From positions 2,378,121-2,442,120 of the forward strand of contig CBDCCV010000001.1 of the NCBI GenBank assembly GCA_965215025.1: a stretch of 64,000 nt of DNA. Reading direction: 5' to 3'. This document shows, in pieces, positions 48,479-56,770 of the stretch. The notes under the pieces are model-generated. The model made no database searches. It was not told the DNA's origin and was given only the letters and a program-made list of their open reading frames with translations. The number at the start of each line of letters is the position of its first letter. The stretch's first letter is position 1. The translations under genes were made by a program, and so were the position numbers. Origin of the DNA: CBDCCV01 sp965215025. GTDB taxonomy: Bacteria > Bacteroidota > Rhodothermia > Rhodothermales > Salinibacteraceae.

Positions 48479-49255
48479 TCATCCGTCGGTCGTCCGCCGT
48501 CGCACCAGGCGCGGGCGGTAGAGCGCGGCGGCGTTCTCGAAAAACGCTCTTGCCGCGTCCTTGGGGCCGAGCGCCTCGCGGACGAGGTCCACGTCGCTGC
48601 GGTGGAAAGGCCGCGCGGCGCGCGTCGAAGGCAAATCGGTGCCGAAGAGGAGCGCTTCGGGGTTGACGTCGGCCAGCGCGCGGATGGCGTTGCGCGGGTC
48701 GAAGTCGAGGCGGCCGAAGCCGGTAAGCTTCACGAAGGCGCCCTGCTCGACGAGCCGCACGAGCGCCGGAAAGCCCGCCCCCGAGAGGCCGAAGTGGTCG
48801 ATGCTTACAACAGGCAGGCGCGCAATGGTTTCGGCCAGCGGCGGCAGCGCGCGCGCGTCCACATACAGCTCGGCGTGCCAGCCGGCAACGGCGTAGGCGC
48901 GCCGCGCCAGCGCCTCCATCTCCGAGGCCGTGGCCGAGCCGCCACGTTGCAGGTTGAAGCGCACGGCGCGCACGCCCGCCACGTCGAGCCGACGGATCTC
49001 CTCGTCCGAGGCGGAGGCCGGAAGCTGCGTCACGCCCACGAACGCCGGCCCAAGTGCCTCAAGCGCGGCCACGAGGTAGCCCTGGTCAAACGCCTGGAAC
49101 GAGCCGGAGACCACGGCGCCGCCCGCGATGTTCAGCCCGGCCACGCGCTTGCGGTAGTCCGCGCACGTGAACGGCTTGGGCACGAAGCCATCGTTGGGCA
49201 CGAGCGGGAAGCGCGCGTCGATGATGTGCAGGTGGCTGTCGAAAATCTTTTCCAT
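48479..49255 (-). CDS. Amidohydrolase family protein (258 aa)
   Basis: A TIM-barrel metal hydrolase of the ACMSD/LigI-like group. FDSHLHIIDARFPLVPNDGF carries the first metal His pair H-x-H, at residues 8 and 10. AVRFNLQRGG, VVSIDHFG (His) and LLFGTDLPSTRA (metal Asp) follow in the usual order. The length of 258 is near the small end of the family. The substrate is unknown; lactones or decarboxylated aromatic acids are typical for the group. The 3' end overlaps a CGACGAC-rich spacer. ATG 49255. Confidence 0.88.
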   Translation of the reverse strand: MEKIFDSHLHIIDARFPLVPNDGFVPKPFTCADYRKRVAGLNIAGGAVVSGSFQAFDQGYLVAALEALGPAFVGVTQLPASASDEEIRRLDVAGVRAVRFNLQRGGSATASEMEALARRAYAVAGWHAELYVDARALPPLAETIARLPVVSIDHFGLSGAGFPALVRLVEQGAFVKLTGFGRLDFDPRNAIRALADVNPEALLFGTDLPSTRAARPFHRSDVDLVREALGPKDAARAFFENAAALYRPRLVRRRTTDG

Positions 49256-49370
49256 GCGCGGCGGACGCCGACACGCGAGAAGCAGTTAGAACAGTTGGTG
49301 CTGTTAGAGGTCCTTCAGAGGTGGAGTCCCTGATGACGAGGCACGCGCGGGCTGCTCACTCGGTCAAGGA

Positions 49371-50378
49371 TTACGGCTCCAAGACGATCTTCCCCTGCAC
49401 GCCGCCGCCCTGGCCCCGGCGAAGTGCAGCGGCGGCCTCGGCCAGCGGGAACACCTCGTCCACCGCGATGCGGAGGTCGCCTGCCGCCATCCACGCCAGC
49501 AGCTCAGCCAGCCGCCCTTCGCCGCGCCGCGCGCTAAGGACGAACGCCCGCTTCGACGTGAGCGCCCGCGGGGCGGCGGCCGTCAAAACCTGCCAGGCGA
49601 ACTGCGGCGGGAACGGCGTCGTCGTGACGTACCGCCCGCCGCTGCGGAGCGCTTGGCGGACGGCGGGGAAGCTCCGGTTCCCCACGGCGTCAAACGCGAC
49701 GTCGTACGCCGCGCACTCTTGGGCGAAGTCGGTTCTCCGGTAGTCGATAAAGCGGTCGGCTCCCAGCTCGCGGACGAACGCCTCGGCCCCGCCGCTCGCC
49801 ACGGCGGTGACCTCGGCGCCAAAGCGCTTGGCGAGCTGGAGCGCCACATGACCCACGCCGCCGGAGGCCCCGTTGACGAGGACGCGCTCGCCCGAGCGCA
49901 CGGCAGCGCGGCCGCGAAGGCCCTGGAGCGCCGTCAGCCCCACGACGCCGAGGGCGCCGGCCGCCTCGTACGGCACGGCCTCGGGCTTCTTAGCGAGGCG
50001 CCCTGCCGGCACTGCGGCGTACTCGGCGTACGCTCCGCCGCTGATCCCGCTTATCATGCCGGCCACGGCGTCGCCCACCTGCACGCCCTCCGCGCCCGGC
50101 CCGAGCGCCACGACGTCGCCTGCGAGATCGGCGCCGAGAATGCGAGGCGGCTTTCTGAGTCCGATGACGAGGCGGATGTCGCCGCGCAGCACCTTCCAGG
50201 CGAGCGGGTTGATGCCTGCGGCGCGGACGCGGACGAGCGCCTCGCCCTCGCCGGGCTGCGGGACGGGAACGCGCTCAAGACGAAGGTTCTCCGGACCGCC
50301 GTAGGCCGTCGCCCCCACGGCCGTCATGAAGGCGGGGGCCGAGCCGGTTTGCGCCGAAGAAGCGGCCATAGGAACCAC
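49371..50378 (-). CDS. NADP-dependent zinc-less alcohol dehydrogenase/quinone oxidoreductase (335 aa)
   Basis: A medium-chain reductase of the quinone-oxidoreductase type. LRLERVPVPQPGEGEALVRV begins the GroES-like domain. GERVLVNGASGGVGHVALQLAKRFGAEVTAV is the NADP-binding Rossmann motif, near residue 160. No structural or catalytic zinc Cys set is present. Such enzymes reduce quinones or unsaturated carbonyls with NADPH. It lies 20 bases downstream of the fRMsr gene (50399-50896) on the same strand, consistent with a shared redox-stress transcript. The initiation ATG 50378 adds a 25-residue Ala-rich N-terminus ahead of the core. Confidence 0.9.
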   Translation of the reverse strand: MVPMAASSAQTGSAPAFMTAVGATAYGGPENLRLERVPVPQPGEGEALVRVRAAGINPLAWKVLRGDIRLVIGLRKPPRILGADLAGDVVALGPGAEGVQVGDAVAGMISGISGGAYAEYAAVPAGRLAKKPEAVPYEAAGALGVVGLTALQGLRGRAAVRSGERVLVNGASGGVGHVALQLAKRFGAEVTAVASGGAEAFVRELGADRFIDYRRTDFAQECAAYDVAFDAVGNRSFPAVRQALRSGGRYVTTTPFPPQFAWQVLTAAAPRALTSKRAFVLSARRGEGRLAELLAWMAAGDLRIAVDEVFPLAEAAAALRRGQGGGVQGKIVLEP

Positions 50379-50398
50379 CGGGATGGGGCGAAAGGGCG

Positions 50399-50896
50399 CT
50401 ACCGCTGCGGCGTCTGGGCGAACTGCTCGCCGAGCCAGGCGCAGAGCTTTTCGAGAAAGCGCTGGTCCGTCGCGTCAAAGGCGGCAGGGTCGTCGGAGTC
50501 CACGTCAAGGACGGCCAAGAGGTCGCCGCCGGGGGTGAGGACAGGGCCGACGATCTCCGAGCGCGTGCTGGAGGAGCAGGCAATGTGGCCAGGAAACTGC
50601 TCCACGTCCGGCACAAGCTGCGTCTTTTGCGTGCGCGCCGCCGCGCCGCACACGCCGCGCTCGAACGGAATCCGCAGGCAGCCGTGGCCGCCCTGGTACG
50701 GGCCGATGATGAGGAGGTCATCAGATACGGCGCGGTAGAAGCCCGTCCAGTGGTAGTGGTCGAAGGCGTGGTGCAGCTCGCCAGCCACGGTCGCCATCGC
50801 GGCGATCCAGTCCGTCTCGCCGTCGAGGAGCGCGCCGAGGCGCTTGAGGACGGCCTCGTACTCGGCTTCGCGGGCCGCTTGCGCGGTCGTTTCCAT
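50399..50896 (-). CDS. msrC: Free methionine-(R)-sulfoxide reductase (GAF domain, 165 aa)
   Basis: Reduces free methionine-R-sulfoxide, protecting against oxidative damage. It is a stand-alone GAF domain. The three catalytic Cys match the E. coli enzyme spacing: Cys73 (HGCLRIPF), Cys83 (RGVCGAAA) and Cys107 (HIACSSSTRSEIV), 10 and 24 residues apart as in C84/C94/C118. HYHWTGFY and VLDVDSDDPAAFDATD are further family blocks. It precedes the quinone oxidoreductase gene by 20 bases. ATG 50896. Confidence 0.94.
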   Translation of the reverse strand: METTAQAAREAEYEAVLKRLGALLDGETDWIAAMATVAGELHHAFDHYHWTGFYRAVSDDLLIIGPYQGGHGCLRIPFERGVCGAAARTQKTQLVPDVEQFPGHIACSSSTRSEIVGPVLTPGGDLLAVLDVDSDDPAAFDATDQRFLEKLCAWLGEQFAQTPQR

Positions 50897-50928
50897 GCTT
50901 GCGTCAACTGCTGAGAAAAAAGGCGCGG

Positions 50929-51924
50929 CTACTGAAGCGCGGCGCGGGCGATGGTGTTCGTGTCGGTGCCGAACCAGATCTCCTGCGCGGCCTCGTCGAA
51001 GAACATGTGGCGCACCGTGCCGCCGCCGCTCTCGATCTCAGTCGTGCTGAAGAACGCCTCCGTCTCCGGATCAAAGCCGACGAGGCGGTTCGGCTGCGGG
51101 CCGGTCTCGGCGAACCAAAGGCGGCCCTCGGCGTCGGCGGCCATGCCGTAGGGGCGGGCGTCGGCGCCGCCGGGCGTGCGCCATTCGTCGAACGCTTCGG
51201 TCTCGGAGTTGTAGCGGCCGAGGTAGCCCTCGGCGTAGTCCACGTACCAGATCATGCCGTCGGGCGTGCGGGCGAGGCGGCGCGGGCGGGCCTCCTCGCG
51301 CGGGAGCGCGATCTCGCGCAGCGCCATCGTCTCCGGATCGACGGTGCCGAGCTTGTAGGAGCCGAACTCGGTAAACCAGGGCCGCCCGCTCGGGTCGGTG
51401 ATGATGCCGTAGGGGCGCGCGGCGTCCGTCGGGACCTCGATGAGTTCGACGCTGCCGGTCTCCGTCTGGAGCTTGCCGACGTAGCCGCCGCCCTGGACGG
51501 TAAACCAGATGTCGCCCGCCGGGTCGAAGACGAGCGTGTGCGGGTCGCGCGCGCGATCCTCGGGCATGGGGAACTGCTCGATCTCACCCGTGGCCGGGTC
51601 GAGCCGCCCGATGTGCGCGGCGCGGTTGCCGGCGTACCACACCGCGCCGGTATCGCTCACGATGAGGTTGTGCGGGCCGGCGCCGTCGGGCAGGGCGTAG
51701 CGTTTGAACTCGCCGGTCTCCGGGGTGAGGTAGGCCACGTAGTCGCTCTTCTGCCCGACGAACCAGACGCGGTCTTGGTCGTCCACGTAGGGGTCGCGCG
51801 GGCGGGAGTCGGCGTAGGGCACCGCCCACTCGGTAAGCGTCACGGCCTCGTCGGCGCGCTCCGGCGCGGGGGGTTGAAGCCAGAGCAGCGGAAGCAGCAA
51901 GGTAAAGGCGAAAAGCGTTTTCAT
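50929..51924 (-). CDS. Secreted beta-propeller protein (Vgb/SMP-30-like, 331 aa)
   Basis: The signal peptide is at residues 1-18 (LFAFTLLLPLLWLQPPA). The mature protein consists of repeated blades of about 45 residues with W/F-x-x and P-D-G patterns: DDQDRVWFVGQKSDYVAYL, SDTGAVWYAGNRAAHIGRL, DPAGDIWFTVQGGGYVGKL, DPSGRPWFTEFGSYKLGTV and so on, six to seven blades. This resembles the virginiamycin B lyase-like fold. Lyase activity is not implied, because the catalytic residues were not identified. The protein is likely periplasmic. ATG 51924. Confidence 0.87.
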   Translation of the reverse strand: MKTLFAFTLLLPLLWLQPPAPERADEAVTLTEWAVPYADSRPRDPYVDDQDRVWFVGQKSDYVAYLTPETGEFKRYALPDGAGPHNLIVSDTGAVWYAGNRAAHIGRLDPATGEIEQFPMPEDRARDPHTLVFDPAGDIWFTVQGGGYVGKLQTETGSVELIEVPTDAARPYGIITDPSGRPWFTEFGSYKLGTVDPETMALREIALPREEARPRRLARTPDGMIWYVDYAEGYLGRYNSETEAFDEWRTPGGADARPYGMAADAEGRLWFAETGPQPNRLVGFDPETEAFFSTTEIESGGGTVRHMFFDEAAQEIWFGTDTNTIARAALQ

Positions 51925-51952
51925 GGCATCGCGGGGTTAGATGAAGGAAAAA

Positions 51953-52272
51953 TCAGGCGCGCCGGCCCCAGATGATCTTCTCCGGCAAAAGCCGTACGTC
52001 GAGGTCGCGCTCCACGGCGATCTGGCACGAGAGGCGCGGATAGCTAAGATCGCGGCGAGGCGGTCGTGCCAGTGCACCGGCTCCGGCGCGTGCCCACCGA
52101 AGCGAACGCCGCACGTGGCACAGAGGCCACGCCCGCCGCAGTTCAGCCGCCTCGTGATCCGCGTGTAGGGTGAGAGGCCGTGCGCCAGAAGCTGCCGCCG
52201 CAGGTTCGCGCCATGCGGGACGCGCCACGCGTGTCGGCGCGTGCCGTCCCACACGCGGAGGCGGTGCGTCAC
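51953..52272 (-). pseudogene. 2Fe-2S ferredoxin-like gene with an apparent frameshift
   Basis: From GTG 52272 the frame encodes MTHRLRVWDGTRRHAWRVPH and NCGGRGLCATCGVRFGG, the C-x4-C-x2-C set of a plant-type ferredoxin. About residue 73 it runs into non-matching sequence. The adjacent frame continues with LSYPRLSCQIAVERDLDV, supplying the fourth Cys and usual ending, to a stop at 51953. One missing base near 52053-52060 (GCCGCGATCTTAGC) would rejoin them. The start overlaps the stop of the DUF427 gene by two bases (GTGA). This may be a sequencing error rather than a dead gene. The intact protein would be about 105 residues, carrying electrons for a redox partner not identified here. Confidence 0.7.
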
Positions 52273-52550
52273 GCCGTCACCTCAACATCGCCGTAAAAGG
52301 CCACGTGGTCTTTGATCTCCTTGGCGGCCTCCTTTGGGTCGGGGTAGTACCAGGCCAGGTTCTCCTTCCGGCTGCCGTTCACGGCTACGCTGTAGTAGCT
52401 CGCCTCGCCTTTCCACGGGCACGTCGTGTGGTGGCTGCTCTCCTCAAAGCAGTCCCGATTGACCGATTCGGGCGGGAAGTAGTGGTTGCCCTCAACGACC
52501 TTCGTATCGTCGCTCTCGGCCAGGACGGTGCCGTTCCAAGTGGCTTTCAT
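52269..52550 (-). CDS. DUF427 family protein (93 aa)
   Basis: Small single-domain protein: MKATWNGTVLAESDDTKVVE, NHYFPPESVNRDCF, HTTCPWKGEASYYSVAVNG and AWYYPDPKEAAKEIKDHVAF are the conserved DUF427 blocks, including the T-x-C-P-W-K-G motif. No function is established. ATG 52550 is used; upstream in-frame sequence does not look coding. The stop overlaps the GTG of the ferredoxin-like gene, indicating translational coupling. Confidence 0.9.
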   Translation of the reverse strand: MKATWNGTVLAESDDTKVVEGNHYFPPESVNRDCFEESSHHTTCPWKGEASYYSVAVNGSRKENLAWYYPDPKEAAKEIKDHVAFYGDVEVTA

Positions 52551-52716
52551 AGCGGGGAGGCATTGAGTGAAGGAGGAATGGATATTCTGATACCGCACGG
52601 AGCCGCGAACGGTTCGGCAGGAGCGAAGCGTGACGAGTGGCGAGGCGCACGGCCAACCCGCTCCTTTGCGGTGCGGGCTTCGTTGTAGGAGTCCGTCGTG
52701 CTGTAGCGGTGAACGA

Positions 52717-52749
52717 GAAAACCCCGCATCCTCTTTTCAGGAGACGGGG
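52717..52749 (-). terminator. Terminator after the 52781-53014 gene
   Basis: On the minus strand CCCCGTCTCCTG pairs with AGGATGCGGGG around AAAAG, followed by TTTTCTCG. It lies 32 bases beyond the stop at 52781. Confidence 0.7.
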
Positions 52750-52780
52750 CGTGCACGGGAGCTTCGGTGGTGATGCGACG

Positions 52781-53014
52781 CTACAAGAAGCGGAAGAGCG
52801 CCATCAGGAGTGAGAGCAAGAGGACGCCGAAGGCGACGGCCCGCCGCACGTCCTTGCGCAATTCCTCACGCGTCTTGGCAAGCCCGGCAGCGAGAAAGTC
52901 TTTTGTGACGAGGTCGCCCTCGGAGCGCTTCACCGCGTCGGCGATGACCTCGGCCATCTGCTCGGAAGCGCCTGCTTCGATGAGGCGCTTAACGGTTTGA
53001 GGCGTGTCAATCAT
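52781..53014 (-). CDS. DUF1640-like coiled-coil membrane protein (77 aa)
   Basis: ATG 53014 gives MIDTPQTVKRLIEAGASEQM followed by an amphipathic segment (ITDAVKRSEGD-like VIADAVKRSEGDLVTKDFLA) and one C-terminal helix AVAFGVLLLSLLMALFRFL. This matches short CCDC90/DUF1640-type proteins, which often sit beside toxin-antitoxin or other genes but have no agreed function. A longer start at 53089 is possible. Confidence 0.6.
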   Translation of the reverse strand: MIDTPQTVKRLIEAGASEQMAEVIADAVKRSEGDLVTKDFLAAGLAKTREELRKDVRRAVAFGVLLLSLLMALFRFL

Positions 53015-53072
53015 GGGGAGATCGCGAGGTGCGTTTTCTTGTGAAACGGGGGGCATCAGCCGGGTTTCTCTC

Positions 53073-53522
53073 TTACCCATTTCCAGCACTCTCCAAAAGC
53101 GGCGCGAGCATCCACAGAACGAGCGCCGTGCGGAGCGCCCACAGCGCCGTGCGCAGCCAGTTCGTCGCTACAAGCCGGCGGTGCAGTGCGGCATCGAAGC
53201 CTTCGGAGAGCGACCCGTGCAGCGGCGCCTGCACCAGCCCCGTCGAGGCCCAGAGGAAAGCCACGAGCACGAGGCCCGTCCACACCTGCCACGCCGGCAG
53301 CTCAAACGGCCGCCACCACACCAGGCCGATGGCCGTGAGCAGCTCCACCGCCATCGCTGGAAGGACGACGAGGGTGATGCGCTGCACGTGGGCCGCCTGG
53401 TACGCCGCGTACGCCGGCGCGCCCACCCTGCCGAAAAGCGGGTAGTGGACGATCTGCACGACGAGGATCACCCCGAACATCGTGATCGTCGCCGCGACGT
53501 GGGCGAGGAGGAGGGCCTTCAT
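53073..53522 (-). CDS. Four-helix membrane protein (149 aa)
   Basis: ATG 53522 opens MKALLLAHVAATITMFGVIL with four hydrophobic helices (first two near residues 5-27 and 48-70, the last at TALWALRTALVLWMLAPLL). The polar HYPLF after the first helix resembles DUF1772-like proteins, but the match is too weak for a name. The gene follows the FAD oxidoreductase (53607-54851) on the same strand by 84 bases. Confidence 0.65.
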   Translation of the reverse strand: MKALLLAHVAATITMFGVILVVQIVHYPLFGRVGAPAYAAYQAAHVQRITLVVLPAMAVELLTAIGLVWWRPFELPAWQVWTGLVLVAFLWASTGLVQAPLHGSLSEGFDAALHRRLVATNWLRTALWALRTALVLWMLAPLLESAGNG

Positions 53523-53606
53523 CTGGGTGTGGGCGGATGGGAGAGTGGGGGCGTGGGAGAACGCTCGATCAGCGCTTTTCCCTTCTGCACCCCTAAACGC
53601 CCGCAC

Positions 53607-54851
53607 TCAAAGCGCGGCGATGGCCTCGGCGGTGTGGCGGCCGGAGGCGAGGGCGCCGTTGAGCGAGGCCGTGCGCCGGTGGTCGCCGGCGAGGAAGTAG
53701 CCGGAGCGGTGGCGCAAGGGCTTCTGCGGCGGCGAGAGGAATGGCGGTGCCTGCTCCGGCAAGGCGTACGGAATCCGGTACGTGCGCAGGTGCTCCCAGT
53801 CCTTGGCCGCCGCGCCGTACCACTCGGCCAACTGGCGGCGGACGCTCCTTTCGAGCGCGGCGTCCGTCTCCGGCATCCCCAGCACGGAAACGGAGACGAG
53901 CGACTGGCCCGGCGGCGCGTACGACGGCGCCGCTTCGGAGAGCACCGTCACCGTGTTGATCGGCCCGCGGCCGGTGCCGTTGAGCACCAGGATGGCCTCT
54001 CGGATGGGCGGCTCGGCGGCGGCGTAGTAGAGCGTGGTGGTCTGGCGCGCGGCCCGAGGTCCCACGCCGCCGAGGAGCCGGTTCGCTTCGGGCGCCTCCG
54101 TCGCTACGACGACGGCGCGGGCGGCCTCCAGCGCCTCGCCGCCTTCGAGCGTGACCGTTCGCTTGGTGACGGTCTCCGCGCGCGCGTTCAGGCGGATCGT
54201 TTCTTCGGGCAAATCGGCGGCGATCTGCTCCGGCAGCGCGCCCATGCCTCTGGCCGGGAGCGCGGCGTGGCCTTCCGAGAACATCCGGAAAACGAACTCG
54301 AACATGCGGCTCGAAGCGTGCAGCTTTTCGTCTAACAAAATGCCGCCTAAAAAGGGACGAAAGAAGCGGTCAATCATCGCATCCGAAAAGCCCCATCGTT
54401 CGCGCAGGGCATGGATGGTGGTCATCTCCTTGCGCGCGAAGAGGGCCGCGAGCGAGCCGCGCCGCACACCCGCGCGCAGAAAGGCCACGTGGAGCTTGTC
54501 CTGCAGCGTGCCCACAGGCGCGAAAAGCGTCTGCACGCTATCAAGTGGGTGACGGAATGGATCGGCCACGCGGTGGAAGGCGCCTTCGGTACGGACGAGC
54601 GCGCCGGCGTAGAACGTGCCGAGGCCGAGCGCGTCGTAGTCCAGCTCGCGCTGCGTCTCGGGATAGGCCGTGAGGAGCACTTGGAACCCGCGGTCGAGGA
54701 GAAAGCCGTCCACGCGGTCCGTCCTCACGCGCCCGCCCACGCCGTCGGACGCCTCAAGCACCCGGCAGCCGATGCCGCGCCGGTGGAGATGCCGCGCGCA
54801 CGAAAGCCCCGCCAGCCCCGCGCCCACGATGAGAACGTCCGTGTCAGGCAT
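53607..54851 (-). CDS. FAD-dependent amine oxidase/phytoene desaturase-like oxidoreductase (414 aa)
   Basis: DTDVLIVGAGLAGLSCARHL is the dinucleotide-binding motif at residues 3-22, and CRVLEASDGVGGRVRTDRVDGF completes the FAD site with the Glu and G-G-R. Later blocks FRPFLGGILLDEKLHASSRMF and GYFLAGDHRRTASLNGAL (flavin-binding end) fit the NAD(P)-binding Rossmann/amine oxidase group, related to protoporphyrinogen oxidase and desaturases. The exact substrate cannot be decided. A heme role is possible given hemF and hemH but unproven. ATG 54851. Confidence 0.88.
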   Translation of the reverse strand: MPDTDVLIVGAGLAGLSCARHLHRRGIGCRVLEASDGVGGRVRTDRVDGFLLDRGFQVLLTAYPETQRELDYDALGLGTFYAGALVRTEGAFHRVADPFRHPLDSVQTLFAPVGTLQDKLHVAFLRAGVRRGSLAALFARKEMTTIHALRERWGFSDAMIDRFFRPFLGGILLDEKLHASSRMFEFVFRMFSEGHAALPARGMGALPEQIAADLPEETIRLNARAETVTKRTVTLEGGEALEAARAVVVATEAPEANRLLGGVGPRAARQTTTLYYAAAEPPIREAILVLNGTGRGPINTVTVLSEAAPSYAPPGQSLVSVSVLGMPETDAALERSVRRQLAEWYGAAAKDWEHLRTYRIPYALPEQAPPFLSPPQKPLRHRSGYFLAGDHRRTASLNGALASGRHTAEAIAAL

Positions 54852-54948
54852 GGTTCGGGGAGCGGGGAGCTGAGCAGGTGAGGGCGCGCGTTGCAGAGCA
54901 GGGGACGATAGACGACCGACGACCTCGGCACCCCGTCGTCCTTCGTCG

Positions 54949-56370
54949 TCACGAGAGCGCGGGCAGCGTCTCGGTCTCGAAAGTGAGGCCGAGCTGGTGG
55001 CGCAGCGCGTCTTCGAGGTCGGAGTAGAGGAAGTCGTAGCCGCTTTTTTGGAGCTTCTCGGGGAGGACGCGCGCGCTGGCGAGGGCGAACTCGTCGGCGG
55101 CCTCGCCCATGAGGAGGCGCAGGACGAAGGGCGGCACGTGGAAAAAGGCGGGGCGGCCCAGGACGCCGGCCAGCGTGCGGGCGAGGACGCGCATGGTAAC
55201 CGGCTCCGGTGCGGTGAGGTTGAGCGGCCCCTCGACGCCGTCCGTCAGGAGCGCGTGGTAGAGGCCGTGGAGCACGTCGTCAAGGGCGATCCAGCTGATC
55301 CACTGGTTCGGATCGCCCGCCGTGCCGCCAAGGCCGAGCCGGAACGCCGGCAGCATCAGCTGCAAGGCACCGCCTGCCGACGTCAAGACCACGCCGATGC
55401 GCGCGTTCACCGTGCGGATGCCGGCCTCGGCCGCCGGGCGCGTAGCCGCCTCCCACTCGCGGCAGACGGCCGTGAGGAAGCCGCGCTCGCCCGGCGCGCT
55501 CTCTTCCGTCAGGATTTCGTTGCCGCGGCTGCCGTACACCCCAACGGCCGAGGCGCTAACGAAAACCTCGGGCGGATCGCTCAAGCTTGCGAGCGTTTTG
55601 GCGATAAGCTCCGTCCCACGCGCGCGGCTGGCATAGATGCGCATCTTCTTCGCCTCGGTCCAGCGCGGGGCGAAGACGTTCTCGCCAGCGAGGTGGATCA
55701 CCGCGTCCACGCCTTCGAGCTTGTCGGCCTCGATCTCACCCGTGTGGTGGTTCCAGTAGATCTCCGTGCGCGGATCGGCTGGTTTTTGGCGCATCATCCG
55801 CACGACCTCGTGCCCGCCCGTGGTGAGCACGGAAACGAGCGCGGAGCCGATGAGTCCGCCCGCGCCGCTGACGGCGATGCGCAGCGAGCGGCCCTCCGGA
55901 TTCAGGCGCCGGTGCGCGGCTAGGTCCTCGCGCGTGATGCGGTGGCGGTAGGCAAACTGCCGCTCGATCTGCCGCTCGATCTGCGCGCCGGTGGCCAGGC
56001 GCCCTATCCCGCCAAGCGGGACTTCGTACTCGAGGTGGTCGTGGAGCACGCTTGCCTCGGGGCCGGCCTCGGCGCTGGCCGGCTCCATGCGGTGCGTGTG
56101 CTCCCAGCTTTTGAACGGGCCTCTGATCTGCTCGTCCTTGAACTGCCGGCCCTCGACGTAGTCTTTGTGCCGCGCCAGCCACGTGAGGTAGAGCGGGCCG
56201 AGGCTCAGGCGCAACTCGGCCTCCTGCCCGTTGCGGATGCCCTCGAAGCGGCGCAGCTCAACGTCCGTCCACGGCGGGACAAGGCGCTCAAAGGCGCCGG
56301 GCTGCGCGTGCCACGCAAAAAGCGCTTCGGCTGGAGCGGGGATGGGGGTCCTGAAGTCGAGCGTGGGCAC
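54949..56370 (-). CDS. TIGR01777 epimerase with N-terminal SRPBCC domain (473 aa)
   Basis: Residues 1-150 form a START/SRPBCC-type lipid-binding fold (TLDFRTPIPAPAEALFAWHA, LYLTWLARHKDYVEGRQFKD). Then an extended SDR follows: IAVSGAGGLIGSALVSVL is the NAD motif, and AVIHLAGENVFAPRWTEAKK, SASAVGVYGSRGNEILTE and TAVCREWEAATRPA are family blocks. It ends with a DUF1731 region (ARVLPEKLQKSGYDFLYSDL). The start is taken at GTG 56370, just ahead of the SRPBCC domain; the frame is open to 56577, but that part is Arg-rich and unlikely. Cell-division inhibitor SulA is a historical misname of the family. The substrate is unknown. Confidence 0.9.
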   Translation of the reverse strand: MPTLDFRTPIPAPAEALFAWHAQPGAFERLVPPWTDVELRRFEGIRNGQEAELRLSLGPLYLTWLARHKDYVEGRQFKDEQIRGPFKSWEHTHRMEPASAEAGPEASVLHDHLEYEVPLGGIGRLATGAQIERQIERQFAYRHRITREDLAAHRRLNPEGRSLRIAVSGAGGLIGSALVSVLTTGGHEVVRMMRQKPADPRTEIYWNHHTGEIEADKLEGVDAVIHLAGENVFAPRWTEAKKMRIYASRARGTELIAKTLASLSDPPEVFVSASAVGVYGSRGNEILTEESAPGERGFLTAVCREWEAATRPAAEAGIRTVNARIGVVLTSAGGALQLMLPAFRLGLGGTAGDPNQWISWIALDDVLHGLYHALLTDGVEGPLNLTAPEPVTMRVLARTLAGVLGRPAFFHVPPFVLRLLMGEAADEFALASARVLPEKLQKSGYDFLYSDLEDALRHQLGLTFETETLPALS

Positions 56371-56770
56371 GGGCGGGCGAAGAGGCGTTCGTGAAGCAGA
56401 CAGCCCCTGTACCTGCGGCAGCGAGGGGCCGTTCCGTTTCCGCTTGCGCAGATGAGGCTGTGAGGCGCCTGGTAGGCCGTTGCTTGCCGAGTCACCCGTG
56501 CGCGCCATCCTCCGCTTGCGAACGCCGCGCGCGACGCGCACGCAACCACCATGCTGCTGGTTACACAAAAAAAACACATGTTACGAAGGTTTTCGCCTCC
56601 AGCGGTGTACTTTGCGGCGCAGAGCGGAGTCGTGCCGGGTCCGCCCTTCTCACCCTTCGGCCCGGCTGCGAACACCCCCCGCTCTTAGATCGACCGAGGA
56701 CGATTCGGCCCAAGCGTCTCGTCCCTCGTCATTTCACCCAAGGTCACCCAAGGTTAAAAGGAGGTGCACG
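56371..56770. other. Divergent intergenic region before the protease lipoprotein gene
   Basis: No gene was found. A TACTTTGCGG string at 56608-56617 could be a -7 box read toward the protease gene. ACCCAAGGTC and ACCCAAGGTT at 56737 and 56747 form a direct repeat. A strong ribosome-binding site, AAAAGGAGGT, at 56756-56765 lies before ATG 56771, unusual in a window where most starts have weak sites. Confidence 0.5.
56756..56765 (+). promoter_or_regulatory. Strong Shine-Dalgarno site
   Basis: AAAAGGAGGT lies five bases before ATG 56771 and fixes that start over longer in-frame possibilities. Confidence 0.8.

Noticed and set aside
53073..53522. Naming the four-helix membrane protein as a specific transporter
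   Set aside because: Only helix pattern and a weak DUF1772-like resemblance are visible; no binding or catalytic motif supports a function.
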